Origin: Opisthorchis felineus
Lineage: Eukaryota > Platyhelminthes > Trematoda > Opisthorchiida > Opisthorchiidae
Assembly: GCA_004794785.1 (NCBI GenBank)
Contig: SJOL01006434.1
Span: forward strand, 261,543 to 325,542
Length of the DNA stretch: 64,000 nt
Reading direction: 5' to 3'
The notes under the pieces are model-generated. The model made no database searches and was not told the DNA's origin. It saw only the letters and a list, made by a program, of their open reading frames with translations. Below are positions 35,563-46,270 of the stretch, in pieces. Position 1 is the first letter of the stretch. Each line of letters begins with the position of its first letter. A program made the position numbers and the translations under genes.

Positions 35563-37339
35563 CTGAAAACTATTTCCAAGGGTGAAAACAATCTCCTCCC
35601 GCGGGGAATATTGTAAAAATTTGAAATTGTGGCATACAAACTCCTATTCGCCTACATTTTTCTACAGATTAGCAGTAAATCCCGTGATATCACGTCCACA
35701 CATGATATAACAAGACCTGAGTAGTTCACGACACCAGGATGCATTTCATCCGTGTACGAATTTGGCTTACTTATGCTTACTTATGCTGGCAAAATGACCT
35801 GTTCTAATCTATCTAGGCATGGGCGTGAAAGTCACATTTGCCAACCTAACGAGCAGAATAGGTGATATTTATTACACGTACGGTGCATATACTGAACTAA
35901 TAACTTAAAACAAATACGAAATTCTAGAATGCCGAAGCTCGGTACAAATAAGAGAACGAAAGGAAGATAAGGAGGTTTATCAGAAGCAGCTTAAGACAGG
36001 TTGTCATTATACATAAAGGAGAGCTGAATCGCGGCTGCCATCAACGGAAGCATATGCTCGTACTTATGAGAAAAATATCAGATTTGAGGTGATATATAAA
36101 TTGGGTAGTATCCATTAGTTGCACAAATACCACGCCTGTTGGACAGCCGGAATCAGATTAATGTTTTCGCCTGTACCTCCTTTGTAGATCACTGGTTTCA
36201 GGCCGTCTACTTATGGCCGTTAATGTCTATGGCTGTGCGAGAATTGGATCAAAAAGGGTTCACCAAAAGATTTCAAGCGTCCTAGTAGCCAGGCTAACAG
36301 TCTTATATGACCAGTGAAATAATCCGTCTACGTCACTTCATGCACAAACACCCTTGGAGTAACAGAGGCATGTTCACCTCTTTTACCAGAGTTTCGGAGT
36401 TTCGATCTAATTGTGGCTAAATAGATGAACCATTCATGGGTCAACTAAGATAAAACGCACGTCCGTTAGCCTTTATTCTGAAAATGGCCTAACCAAAGTA
36501 GTCAAAATGGAAGGGGGGTACGAATGAAATCCACGAAATCCATTCTTGCACAGCAAAGAGGTAGTCGTCGTCCGGTCTGTGTGCGACTACTCTGAAAACG
36601 CACAGTGAATTTGCAGAGTACAAGGTTTTGCAACCGATTCGACCGGACCATGTACTTTTTCCCATTTAAATAGAAGATTCCAGGACAATTAGCATTAGTT
36701 AACGGAAGACAACAAATCATTGGTTGCCACGTAATCATTTTCTGTCGCTGTGGACTCAAATATTGTCACTGGGGAAAATTTGGCATTTCATTTTCAAAAT
36801 CTTCAAGCTCCAAAGTTAAGTAAACGGCGAAAACTGGTAACAGTCCACTGACATCAAAACTTCAGCTAAAATGGTGTGTGGTGAACACATGTAGCGCTTG
36901 TATTTACATTAATGTTGAGCGAGCGGTGCACCCCCTTTCACGGTGTAACAGCTGCATTTCACCTACATTGAATCCCTACATTAAACTCCTCACGAAATGA
37001 GTTAACGAATCGAGGGTTTTTAGCGCTCCTGCAGAAAATTTATAAAATTGTCCGCTAAATTTGAGGTGAAGATTTACACCTTTAAATTTCACTTGGCTCA
37101 ACAGTACCCTACTGCCAAAACGTCATTGACAAATTTGCTGACACAAACTACTCGGCAAACATTTTGAACCTTCATCGATTGAACACGGCTGATGTATGAT
37201 CTAAATCAAAAGGAAAATGTCAACTTCAGTACTGATGCATTCATTCTTGGTGAGCACTGAAGGCAATTATTCCAATTTTGCGACCACCATTATTGCTTCA
37301 GGTTTTGGTGGATGCGGGATCTTGTAGAATTCACACTCA

Positions 37340-37425
37340 CGTAGATCTCTTTTGAACAATCGTCCTCGTGACCTGGCGCAATTGTTCTAATGGGGGCAAA
37401 AGATAAACGCAACCGAGGTGTGTTA
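37340..37425 (-). repeat. SINE-B 3' fragment, inverted to its neighbour
   Basis: Only the 3' body is present: on the minus strand TTAGAACAATTGCGCCAGG is followed by GGACGATTGTTCAAAAGAG, matching the end of the 23.5 and 37.6 kb copies. It has no tRNA-like head. It lies head to head with the next copy, which starts about 40 bp away on the other strand. Confidence 0.6.
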
Positions 37426-37461
37426 CTGGGTCGCTGTTGAAGGCGTCATGCTTTCCGCTCA

Positions 37462-37728
37462 CTTCACTCAAGCGTGAACCTTTTCACCCGTTCGGATGTA
37501 AAATTTCAGATGCGTCTAGCGTGCGCTGGTGCAGTAGATGTAACACACTCGCACCACGTGTCAGATGTGCGGTGTACAAGCCTCAGAGTGGCCAAGGATA
37601 TGCACTGCTGATGAGCTCTAATGAGAGCGAAACTAGAGTCCAGTGCTTCCCCCTTTTCATGTGGACTCACCAAAAGACAGGAGGGCGATTGTTCAAACGA
37701 GAGTCATGTGAGTGTGCAGTCCACCATT
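37462..37728 (+). repeat. SINE-B copy, head decayed
   Basis: Alignment by eye with the 23.5 kb copy runs from the leader before the A box (CTAGCGTGCGCTGGTG) through a degraded B box (GGTGTACAAGCC) and the body block with GAAACTAGAGTCCAGTGCTT, ending in GATTGTTCAAACGAGAG. The repeat contributes the first half of a 184-codon open frame (37437-37991), the longest in the window, so that frame should not be read as one gene. Confidence 0.7.
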
Positions 37729-37742
37729 ACTGTGTTTTACAG

Positions 37743-37947
37743 TTTCAACCACGAAAGAAAAAAAGAAAGCGTTGCATGCAGAAGGAGGTCAGCCTGAAAA
37801 GGGCAATGTGTAAATTGAAGGCTGAAAAACTGAAGAAATATGCAAGTGGGCCAAAAATGCAGACGGCCAGTGGGAGATTCACGGAGTCAACTGTGACAGG
37901 GTTATTGAAAATAGTGACCTTTACCGACCTCAGATGTGTGAGAATAC
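37743..37947 (+). CDS. Candidate exon, Lys-rich, downstream of a SINE-B
   Basis: The acceptor TACTGTGTTTTACAG, about 15 bp past the SINE-B copy, is followed by a phase-0 frame of 68 codons to a GTAAGA donor. The start is very basic (RKKKRKRCMQKE, a nuclear-localisation-like run), then helix-like (LKRAMCKLKAEKLKKYAS). The minus strand is open across the same bases, so only one strand is likely coding. Confidence 0.32.
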
Positions 37948-38017
37948 GTAAGAAAAATCCAGCCTGTAAAAGCTTGGTCCGGATCATGTAAATATTACTC
38001 ATTTTGGGTAAACTCAC

Positions 38018-38176
38018 CTTTCGCATAGAGCCGTATGACCCAGTCCCTTGAAATGGTACTGTGTGCAGTAGAATGAATATAGATGAATTAAGGTGATGAA
38101 ATTCAGTCGTCGGCAGATTGTCATACTCAATAATAAAGATACTGAGCACTAAGTGTGGGATTTCGGTCAAAAACAT
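38018..38176 (-). CDS. Candidate first exon with consensus donor
   Basis: An ATG at 38176 opens 53 codons ending at AAAG/GTGAGT, a textbook donor. Residues 1-17 are hydrophobic (MFLTEIPHLVLSIFII), weakly like a signal anchor. Reading through the donor stays open for 143 codons over the plus-strand Lys-rich exon. No acceptor partner was found. Confidence 0.25.
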
Positions 38177-39002
38177 AACTGCTGACTAGCTCAGGTTATC
38201 CTGATATGTCAAAGGCCCACGAAATCTGCAAGTCTGATAGCTGTAAGCAAGATTAAATTTTTCATACTTCTCAAGCGTCCATCGAAAATGTAACTGAAAA
38301 AGACACGAAGAAAAAACATACAAATTCTCCTCTAATGCTGAAAGGACCGCAAAATTGGCTTGGTGGGGGCTATTTAATTTTCTAAGAATTTAAAGCTAGA
38401 GATTTCCCGAGAAAAGAATATCAAAGAATAAGTCTGTCTGTGATGACGTTGTATTAAGTTGCATCACCAAAACATGGATATTTTGATGCAGTGATTCCAG
38501 ACAAGCAGAGTGGAGTGCAAAGAAAACGGAGCAACATGAAGTGAATGTATTTAATAGAACAAAAACGATCAATTTCGTCTAAAGCAGACGGGAATTGCAT
38601 TGTACCTGTTGACTTCCAAAATATTATCGATTTAATAAAACGGAATCACTGTGGATGATTTTTCGCAAAATCTAATGGTAACTAAAGCCGGCTTCCTTAT
38701 CAGCTCGTTCCACTCTTTGATAATAAACTGTGCAACTGCCTCTCCGGAAACTGGCGTAGCCAGTGTGGTGACACAATGCCACGTTATGGGATCAAGTTTA
38801 TTCAGCATGCATTCATTTGCAAAAGTCATGGATGTGTAGCGAAATTTAAATGGTGGTATGGCGATTTAACGTCTTCTGAGTGGTTGCGTTTTGAACTCAT
38901 AATACTCCCCAGCTAGCCAAATGCTATGTAACTAAGAGGTTTGCGTGTACCATTTTACTAATGATTGTGCTTCACTGACGTTTTGGAGCGGAATTTCAGT
39001 AT

Positions 39003-39032
39003 CTATAGCCTATAGCCTATAGGCTTATAGCC
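39003..39032. repeat. TATAGCC tandem array with a 12-bp palindrome
   Basis: About four TATAGCC-like units run together, and the middle includes AGCCTATAGGCT, a perfect palindrome. It lies about 160 bp before a SINE-B copy. Confidence 0.85.
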
Positions 39033-39164
39033 TTCCGTTTTAACAGGTTTGAGTTTTGTAAAGCTGTTCCCTGGTGGAAGAAAATCCCCGGAACCTGCGT
39101 ATATATTGTCGTGGGATGGCATGCTGCTCACGAGGCACCTGATTATCACATGAGCACACGCATC

Positions 39165-39410
39165 ACCTGAGGCATGAGCACCTTTGCCTGTATGTTCAGC
39201 GTGCTTTGGTGGAGTGGTGTAAATGTTCTTCTGGCACATCACACATCTGGGGTTCAAATGTCACAATTTCCAAAGGCATATGCTGCTGATTATCTCGAAT
39301 AAGAGCGAAACGTGAGTCCAGCGCTTTTCAAATTGGCGTAAGTCAACCAGAATAATTTCCCTGGGGCAGGATCAGGACTGTTCAAACGCACTGGTACTAT
39401 CACATATTTT
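39165..39410 (+). repeat. SINE-B copy
   Basis: It shares the A-box region CAGCGTGCTTTGGTGG (39198-39213), a GGTTCAAATG B-box remnant (39251-39260) and the body block AGAGCGAAACGTGAGTCCAG found in the 37.6 kb copy, ending near CTGTTCAAACG. It is more diverged than the 23.5 kb copy. Confidence 0.6.
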
Positions 39411-39462
39411 GTTAGGCAATAATTTATGTGTCTCCTTTCTTGTAGCATAATAAACAACTTAC

Positions 39463-39554
39463 TTGCAATATTTTGTGTTTTGATGTATGATGCTAGTCGT
39501 GTATTGCATCTGGCACTGAGGTAATTTGCACTCTTAAAGTTTGGGGGGAACCAG
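39463..39554 (-). CDS. Candidate exon with GTAAGTT donor
   Basis: On the minus strand a frame (WFPPNFKSANYLSARC, then NTRLASYIKTQNIA) is open from an AG at 39556-39555 to a GTAAGTT donor, phase 2 to 1. The acceptor is weak close to the AG but has a pyrimidine tract further upstream. It is 50 bp from a SINE-B copy. Confidence 0.25.
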
Positions 39555-39990
39555 CTTGCAAACAACGTTCAAAATCTAGCCAGCAGCAAGAGTTAACAGA
39601 ACAAAAACGGCCGCCAGGGGAGATATGCTCAAAAAACATACAAAGTTCACAGGGCTTCCATATGGAAAAATCGGAAATCTGGTTTAATTGTTCAAACTGG
39701 ACGATGTTCCTTCTTTTCATAGTCAATTCTAACTGGAATGAAACAAGGCTGGAGCACTTAAACGGTAAATATCAAGCACTTTTTGACTATGCTGAAAAAC
39801 AGACACGCATCGTCCATGGCATTTCACTGAGAAAGCGATAAACCTCTACATACGTGCGGCCCCCTGTTACAGCTCAGCGACTAGTTTTTATTTGGGTGCG
39901 ATATATACCGACCAGCTGTGTCTTTGCATGTCGGCTCAAAATTTCGAATACGTTGATTTTGCGCTTTCAAACTGGCGGATTGGAACCCAG

Positions 39991-40096
39991 GCGGCTCTGC
40001 TTATATGGCACTGAACGCGGTGCAAAAAGCTTCAACTCTATTGTGAAAGAAGCCTCCAAGGACGATCCACGGCAACTGAAGAAAACAGAACCGTAG
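39991..40096 (+). CDS. Candidate terminal exon, hydrophilic C-terminus
   Basis: After GGCGGATTGGAACCCAG the frame RLCLYGTERGAKSFNSIV, continuing KEASKDDPRQLKK, runs 34 codons to TAG. The residue mix is protein-like, but the acceptor lacks a strong pyrimidine tract and no AATAAA is close by. Confidence 0.25.
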
Positions 40097-43000
40097 GTGA
40101 ATTGCAAGTGAAGGATTTCCCGCATACGACACAATAGAAGAATATCCGAATTTGATGGGGCATTCCGTAAGACTTATACACATGTATCCTTAGGTGATCT
40201 TACTCACGAATAAGCCTAATGACCACTGTTTTACCTAATCAAGGTGATCAAAGGGCAGCCACAAATTAGATTACCTGTAAGTCTGACGTCTCATTTGATG
40301 GATCTTCATTTTTTGTTTGACGTTATTTCTGTTGGTCTGGGATCATCTGTGTAAGGTATTTATGAGCCTAGGCTGTAAAACAAAGCAAAACCTATGTGTT
40401 TGAAGAGATCCATCAAATTCAAATGGATTTAAGCTATACCTGTTAAAGTAGACAAACGAGCATGTTTCATCGGGTCGTTTAGGCAGCGTCTCTTTTAACG
40501 TTGCGTGTGTGGATGTTTCGTGATTGACTTTTTTCCATCGTAGGTAGAATCTGAAAAAAATATATCGTTGAGTTAACTTACGCAAATCAATTAAAAGAAA
40601 AAATGGGTAATTACAAGTGTCTCAAATTGGTTTGTTAGCACCAACGCATCAATAGCAAAAGAACTAATTTTTTGAAGTGATAATAACATCAGCAACTCTG
40701 TTAAGGCGACGATAGTCAATAAGCCTATGTGGACTAAAATTATTTCAGGTATGCATTAGAAGCAGCTGTTGAAATAAACATATGCCAAAATCAGCGAATC
40801 AGACTATAGGTACTTGGCTTTTGTCGAAAGTATTCCGTTGTACACCTCATGCAATTTTCTATGGCCGTGAAAACGGTACGAATTTTGAACAGAACAGTGT
40901 TATGTAAAAAAAACTAAGCGTTACCCCCGCCTGCTTTTAAACCCCAACGACAAGCAAAATTGGTAACGTAACAATTATGCAAGATTCCTTCATACGTTAT
41001 TCAGAAGGTCGACGAAGGTTCATGGAAGGTAGAAGGCTCTTCGGGAATATTATTGACCTCTGATGTAGTGTCTTCTAATATTGAATATTGTCCCAAGTGT
41101 GTCAAGAGGTGGGCGCTTCAGTGAACGAATATTATAAACCAGGTGTTCAGTCCAATTTCATGTAGTACTTCCTATAAATCTAAATTAATTCGCAAATGAT
41201 CGGTTACCCCTACATCGTTAAATGTGTTTGATATGAATGCACGAGCCATTATGAGGGTTCGATTATTCCACTCGTCAGTAAAAATGGAAGGACCAAGACA
41301 CACGCCTGAAAGGAGGGTAGCTGCCAGTGGCTAGTATCCTGTTGCATAATAAGTCACGAACTGCATCGGGATTCACCACATCCAAATTGTTTCAGATGAG
41401 TGGCAGGGATTCGTATCAGTCTGATGCCTTCACGCCGTTCCCCTGCATTCATAATCCGCAACCAGTTAGAACATAAATACACAAATAAATACAAAATATG
41501 AAAATTCATGCTCAGATTTGGTCAAGCGTAACATTTCACTGAAACTCATTTCTGCACTGATCTCAAGCTGCCAGTAGCACAGTTTTTACGAGCTGCCCTC
41601 TAGCACAACAAACGTGACTGAAGCAACTAGTGCGGAATCGGAAAAAAAGTTTCATGGGATACGCTCCACAAGCCAACCTTGATTAAATAGTTACGGTTGT
41701 GTGAGGAGATTTGGTAATTTTTAATATCGGTTTCTTCCTGTCGGTGAAGCCAGCGTTTGCTGAAAAGCTAAGAAGCACTGTGCCATCCTTGCTAAAAGTC
41801 ATTAGCAATGCGAATCTCACAAAACTCAGAAAGTTTCAAACCCTGAAGCTTCCGGTCAGTGGTTAAATACTTAACTGTTTTGCCTGCGGCTAATCAACAG
41901 TGTAATTAGCTCTCACCTAGACGAAACACAGCGCTACTCATCTTTCCATTAAGGTGTTATAGATAAAACTGAACTTAGTATTTTAATTTGCGGCCGGAGC
42001 ATTGCCCAAGTATTTCGAACACAACTCTGCTGTCCCATAAGTGCGGCGCAGGGAAAAGGTCACTATCCGTTTAAATTGGCGAAAAACATGACCACTAGTG
42101 TAAACAGCATCATCTTAAATGTTCAAATGACACTTTTGGTTTATCATTCAGAGAAAGGTGCCTTTTGGTGAGGCGGTCACGGCCGCAGTATATCTTTCAA
42201 CAATTCAGTTTCCTCCGGGAGTGTATCTGAGATGCAAATCTCTCTAGCCGTATAAAATGCAACCAGAATTAATACGCCTTTGTAACATAACGAACAAAAA
42301 CTTGTGAACTTGAGATACTGCTTAGCTGCCTTGTTTATGCTTATCTGGTAATTGTTGTTTCTTCATCGAACTTGTCGATTAGCCTGTGTTGCTTTCGGTT
42401 TCTTTAGTGCATGTTCGCATACTTATTATTTTGGTACCTGCATTGATCAACTGTTTCTTGTCAATGTTATGCGTACATTTATATTTACACTTCTGAAGTA
42501 CAAAAACACTAATATAAAAATTCGCTTTAACTACCTTGCTGTGGAGCCATGCATGCTCATGTTTATTTGTGACGGAACACTCATGATTGAATTTAACGGA
42601 CAGTCCAACTGATTTGTGAAAAAAATTTGTGTGGCTTTTAGCGACCACTGAGACATTACTGTATCTGTAGGTATCGAGGATCCGATTTCAGTGGTTGACT
42701 TGCTCTCTGAATTATCCATAAATCTGACGTGCTTGTAACTGATCAACGTACCGTTTCTTCATTTTTTTGCCTAACCCTGTGAGTGATCCCAGGTTCACCG
42801 AGAACGCAATAACACAGGTGATTCTACCAAAGAATTGCTCACGTCTATCCAGTCCTACCAAAAAAGAGTTCCAGTGACTGGGACATTGTGCAGTGATATG
42901 TTTAGTAAAATCGGAGTTACCTTTCTACGAAAACCTCAGGAGTTTATCGGTTCCAATGCCGGTAAACGAACAGTGTGCTCATGTTAAGACGTATCACACT

Positions 43001-44172
43001 ATCGTATCTTATCACCGTATTGTGTCGAACTACCGCACTACATGAATGTATTAATCATCCTCCAAATGTCAGATTTCAACTAACTTGCCAAACCTCTGAC
43101 ATTTATACGATAACAATGCAACTTACCACAAAACCTAATGTGTGACTGATCACTCATTTCCCTTGCCGTTTGTGAGCAAATCTGTGGAACTGGACAAAAA
43201 CTGTAAACTGTCCATGGTTTACATCTGACCATGAAAATATTTGCATCTGCACAATATGCGTTCTGTTCAGTGAAACTTGCGCAACGAGGCTGAAGGCTGA
43301 AAAGGGCAATGCGACTGAATTTTCCCGCTACAACCTGCTACGTGTCCAGAATGGGACATAAATTGACTACCCAGGCAACAGCTTTTGTTTACATAGCGAC
43401 CGATTAATTCATCAAAATTCAGCTGGCTGAGTTCAACTTCTCAATGCCTAGTTCATCTCCTATTGAGTTCAGTACCTAGATTCCACAAATAATCGACTAT
43501 TGCACTGAACAACCTTCAGTTTTTCGGCCTTCTGCTCACTATACCCTCATTTAGTCCACTCCTTTTTCACGTTGTCAAATTTTGGAATTTTTTGTGGTGC
43601 CTTGGTCAAAGTTCTGAAGATGACTTCAGCTATTTATTTAAGTACTTGGATATGCCTTCTAAGGAATATGGAAAATCCGGCATAAGCAAGAATGAAAATA
43701 TACGCCGCAACATCCCGGACAGTTTAAAATTCCTGTAAGACATTCTCAAGGATTTAAACTGGTGAGAAACACCAATTTATCGTGTCTGGAATCACCACAA
43801 CACTAAGCAATCAGCCCGACATTCATCAAACGTTGTCGAAATTTTTATCAACCTCAAGTTAAGTCACGTGACTGCCGTCATACTAACAGAAAATTCATAC
43901 ACCGAAGTCTCTTTGATTGCTCGCCACTTGTGCCATATAATTTAAAGTTCTTGGATGTCCTTACAAATACAAAGTAAATTAACCTACTCTTGTTTGCTGT
44001 TGCAGAGCTGGCGACCCTCAACATGGCAATTCTTTTTCCTTTCCCATTATATCACACAGAGCCTGCAGCTGGCATTCTGCATCACTGATCCGGTATGAAA
44101 AAACGGAAGCCGACATCATTGCTGTTCATAAATCATGCTAAGCCAAAAGTATTCCACTCTTTTAAACGCCAG
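40097..44172. other. No supported gene except the 41.9 kb ATG exon
   Basis: Near 41.32-41.41 kb A/B-box-like words occur but are too far apart. Both strands are open at 42352-42648 with unlikely composition. Confidence 0.45.
41917..41941 (-). CDS. Candidate first coding exon (MSSAVFRL)
   Basis: GGAAAGATGAGT supplies A at -3. Eight codons and one base later comes CTAG/GTGAGAG. The layout is like the 7230-7203 candidate: a short ATG exon of phase 1 on the minus strand. The next exon was not found. Confidence 0.22.
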
Positions 44173-44404
44173 GCTAAACCTACACTCACTTTGTCAAGTA
44201 CATCCTCTGTGGTCGGCTACTAAGACGTTGGTTGACGGGAAAGCCTATTCGGAAGTAAATTCACTGTCACAAAGACTTTCAGCTATCAGGCAGTTGTTGA
44301 GGTCACTTCAATATAATTTGACGTGCTTTCAAGGGTCCTTCCGGTGCGGATGCCGTATAAACACCAAAAGTTTAAAAGTAATGCACTGGCAATCTGCACA
44401 CTGA
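44173..44404 (+). CDS. Candidate terminal exon, unknown protein
   Basis: A strong acceptor (TATTCCACTCTTTTAAACGCCAG) begins a phase-2 frame of about 76 codons to TGA. The centre is helix-like (SEVNSLSQRLSAIRQLL) and a Cys cluster follows (CFQGSFRCGC). The minus strand is open over part of it. No polyadenylation hexamer was noticed nearby. Confidence 0.28.
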
Positions 44405-44823
44405 CACGCAAACGCGCCAGTCTCATTGAAATGTTTGCAGCAACACATACCGCCGTAAAATCTTTTGTCATTCGGCTCATTTGACAGCCAGTACTAGATC
44501 AAATTCCCACGAATTGCAGCAAGGTAGATTTGGTGAACTTAAGTGGACGGTTTAGAAAACAGCTAACTGACCACTCATGAAGATTGGAAACCAAAGTATG
44601 TCCTCCCTAATACCCACAAAATAAAAGAACTAACGCGGTTCGGATGCCGACATATAGACAACGGAAAAAGCAACGCTGCCACTTGATGAAAGCAGTAGGT
44701 TGTATCTGGGCAAGAGAACAGAGTCCTTCACATTTCTCACCTTATGAAGAAACTGGAGACTTTTACCTCAAATGTACGTGAGCTGGACACCCGCACTCCT
44801 GATCTGATCTCCAGTGAGAGCCC

Positions 44824-44954
44824 ATGGGTTATCTCAGCACAGAAGGTGCACAAAACTGCAAACATATGCGACCCATATACAGGGTTATGCCCGCCGTTGA
44901 AGGCGAACTCAAAGAGAAGATCGGAGTACCATGCAAATACTCGACAAAATTGAG
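44824..44954 (+). CDS. Candidate first or internal exon, GTAAAT donor
   Basis: CCCATGGG starts 43 codons plus two bases ending at TTGAG/GTAAAT. The second half reads VEGELKEKIGVPCKYSTKL, a plausible protein sequence. An overlapping frame from an ATG at 44744 is also open and ends in a stop just before the donor. Its phase does not match the 45266 exon. Confidence 0.22.
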
Positions 44955-45265
44955 GTAAATGTTTCTTGAGGGTACATCATTCATAAAGTCGCTGAAGTGT
45001 TCGACAACTGACGACTGGTTTCGTCCTACTTATGATTCCTCAGACAGGCACAATTCTCTAGTTTCCGTTGACCTTATACTCGAACCCAAAATGTACGAAA
45101 TTCGCGAAGTACACCCATTTAGTCTGAGTCGTTTTGACTGTAAGCCCAAGAATTCCAGCTGAATCTTCCGTTTATTATATTTTTCATCTACATATGCTAC
45201 AAAAAAAGCAGCCTCATGTTTCTGTTGGCACGATGTTTGAAATATCGAACTTTATTCTCTTGAAG

Positions 45266-45347
45266 GGAACCCCTCGAAGATGTTTAAAAACTCTTCAACA
45301 GCCCACAACCGGTTTGCCCTGTGTTGTTGATTTCCGAATATTTCAAG
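45266..45347 (+). CDS. Candidate 82-nt internal exon
   Basis: It lies between the acceptor CGAACTTTATTCTCTTGAAG and a near-ideal CAAG/GTAAGA donor. The frame (GTPRRCLKTLQQPTTGLP, then CVVDFRIFQ) begins at phase 0 and ends with one base. The acceptor could also be 54-57 nt earlier in the same frame. Other frames hit stops, which favours this one. No family recognised. Confidence 0.32.
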
Positions 45348-46054
45348 GTAAGAAACAAAAGGGTATCATCAGAAAGCGTTTCAGCTGGACGTCGATATTG
45401 ATTCACCGCGACACCAATTCTTGCTAATCAGTTTAATGTTATTACTGTAAACACTATAGTCGGTTCCTATATGGTTTTCCCTGCGAGTAAGTTTTATCTG
45501 AAAACGTTTCTCCGTCAAGAAAATGCCTATTGGTAATTTCATTATTGTTCTTCAGAATGGATTTTTCACGGCGAGCTTTTTGGCATATCTTTGTATATTA
45601 TTCCAATCCTTCATCAAATAACCGGCTAGCTGAATTAAGGTAAGCCTCAAGTGTGGTAGTGCACAGGGTATTGAGCAATACATACACGAATGTGTTGTTG
45701 TACCTGCCATTAGTGACACGCCACAACCAGAAAATCGTGTAGCATCTTTGCCGGTCATCAAAAAAGCGGAAGAGTGGCCGACTACCGTCTTCAGAGGCAA
45801 ACTTACAAAAGATGGCATACGCCTTATTACAATTGAGTTTAGCTCCCCCAAACGTGATTGGTATCTACGCGAGCGCCGCGTAACGCCAAAGGCATAAATT
45901 TAGGTACAACACGGGTAAAACATCTACACCATCAAGTTAGTTGTTTGTGATGAAAGTCGGCCAGCTGTTTTATTGCAGTCTCAGATGTATATGACGCGTT
46001 ATTTACGAGTTTAGCGGACGATCCAGTAGATGGATATTTCACCAATTTTATACT

Positions 46055-46270
46055 TACTTTCATGTCACGCTTACTTGAACAGTCCTCCACCTGTCCTCGC
46101 GTCGGCTATTTCATACCAAATTGGGGAAGCATTAGCGTTAGATTCTGTTTATATCAGCGCTCAGAAGAAGTGCATATGCTGTGCCAATGCGATAAAGTCG
46201 TAGTCCTCTGGCTACGAGGACATCACGTCCTTTAGGTCCACTGCTTCTGCACCCGTCAAGATGAGTTCTA
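46055..46270 (-). repeat. SINE-B copy, diverged
   Basis: On the minus strand the order GGGTGCAGAAGCAGTGG, CAGCATATGCACTTCTTCTG, GCTTCCCCAATTTGGTATG and GGAGGACTGTTCAAG follows the SINE-B consensus built from the other copies. The B box is not recognisable. An 88-codon antisense frame (46404-46138) overlaps it and is probably repeat-derived. Confidence 0.5.

Noticed and set aside
37437..37991. 184-codon open frame as a single gene
   Set aside because: Its first half is a SINE-B copy; only the part after the acceptor at 37742 was kept as a candidate.
41321..41420. tRNA-like A and B boxes
   Set aside because: The boxes are degenerate and too far apart, with no family match elsewhere in the window.
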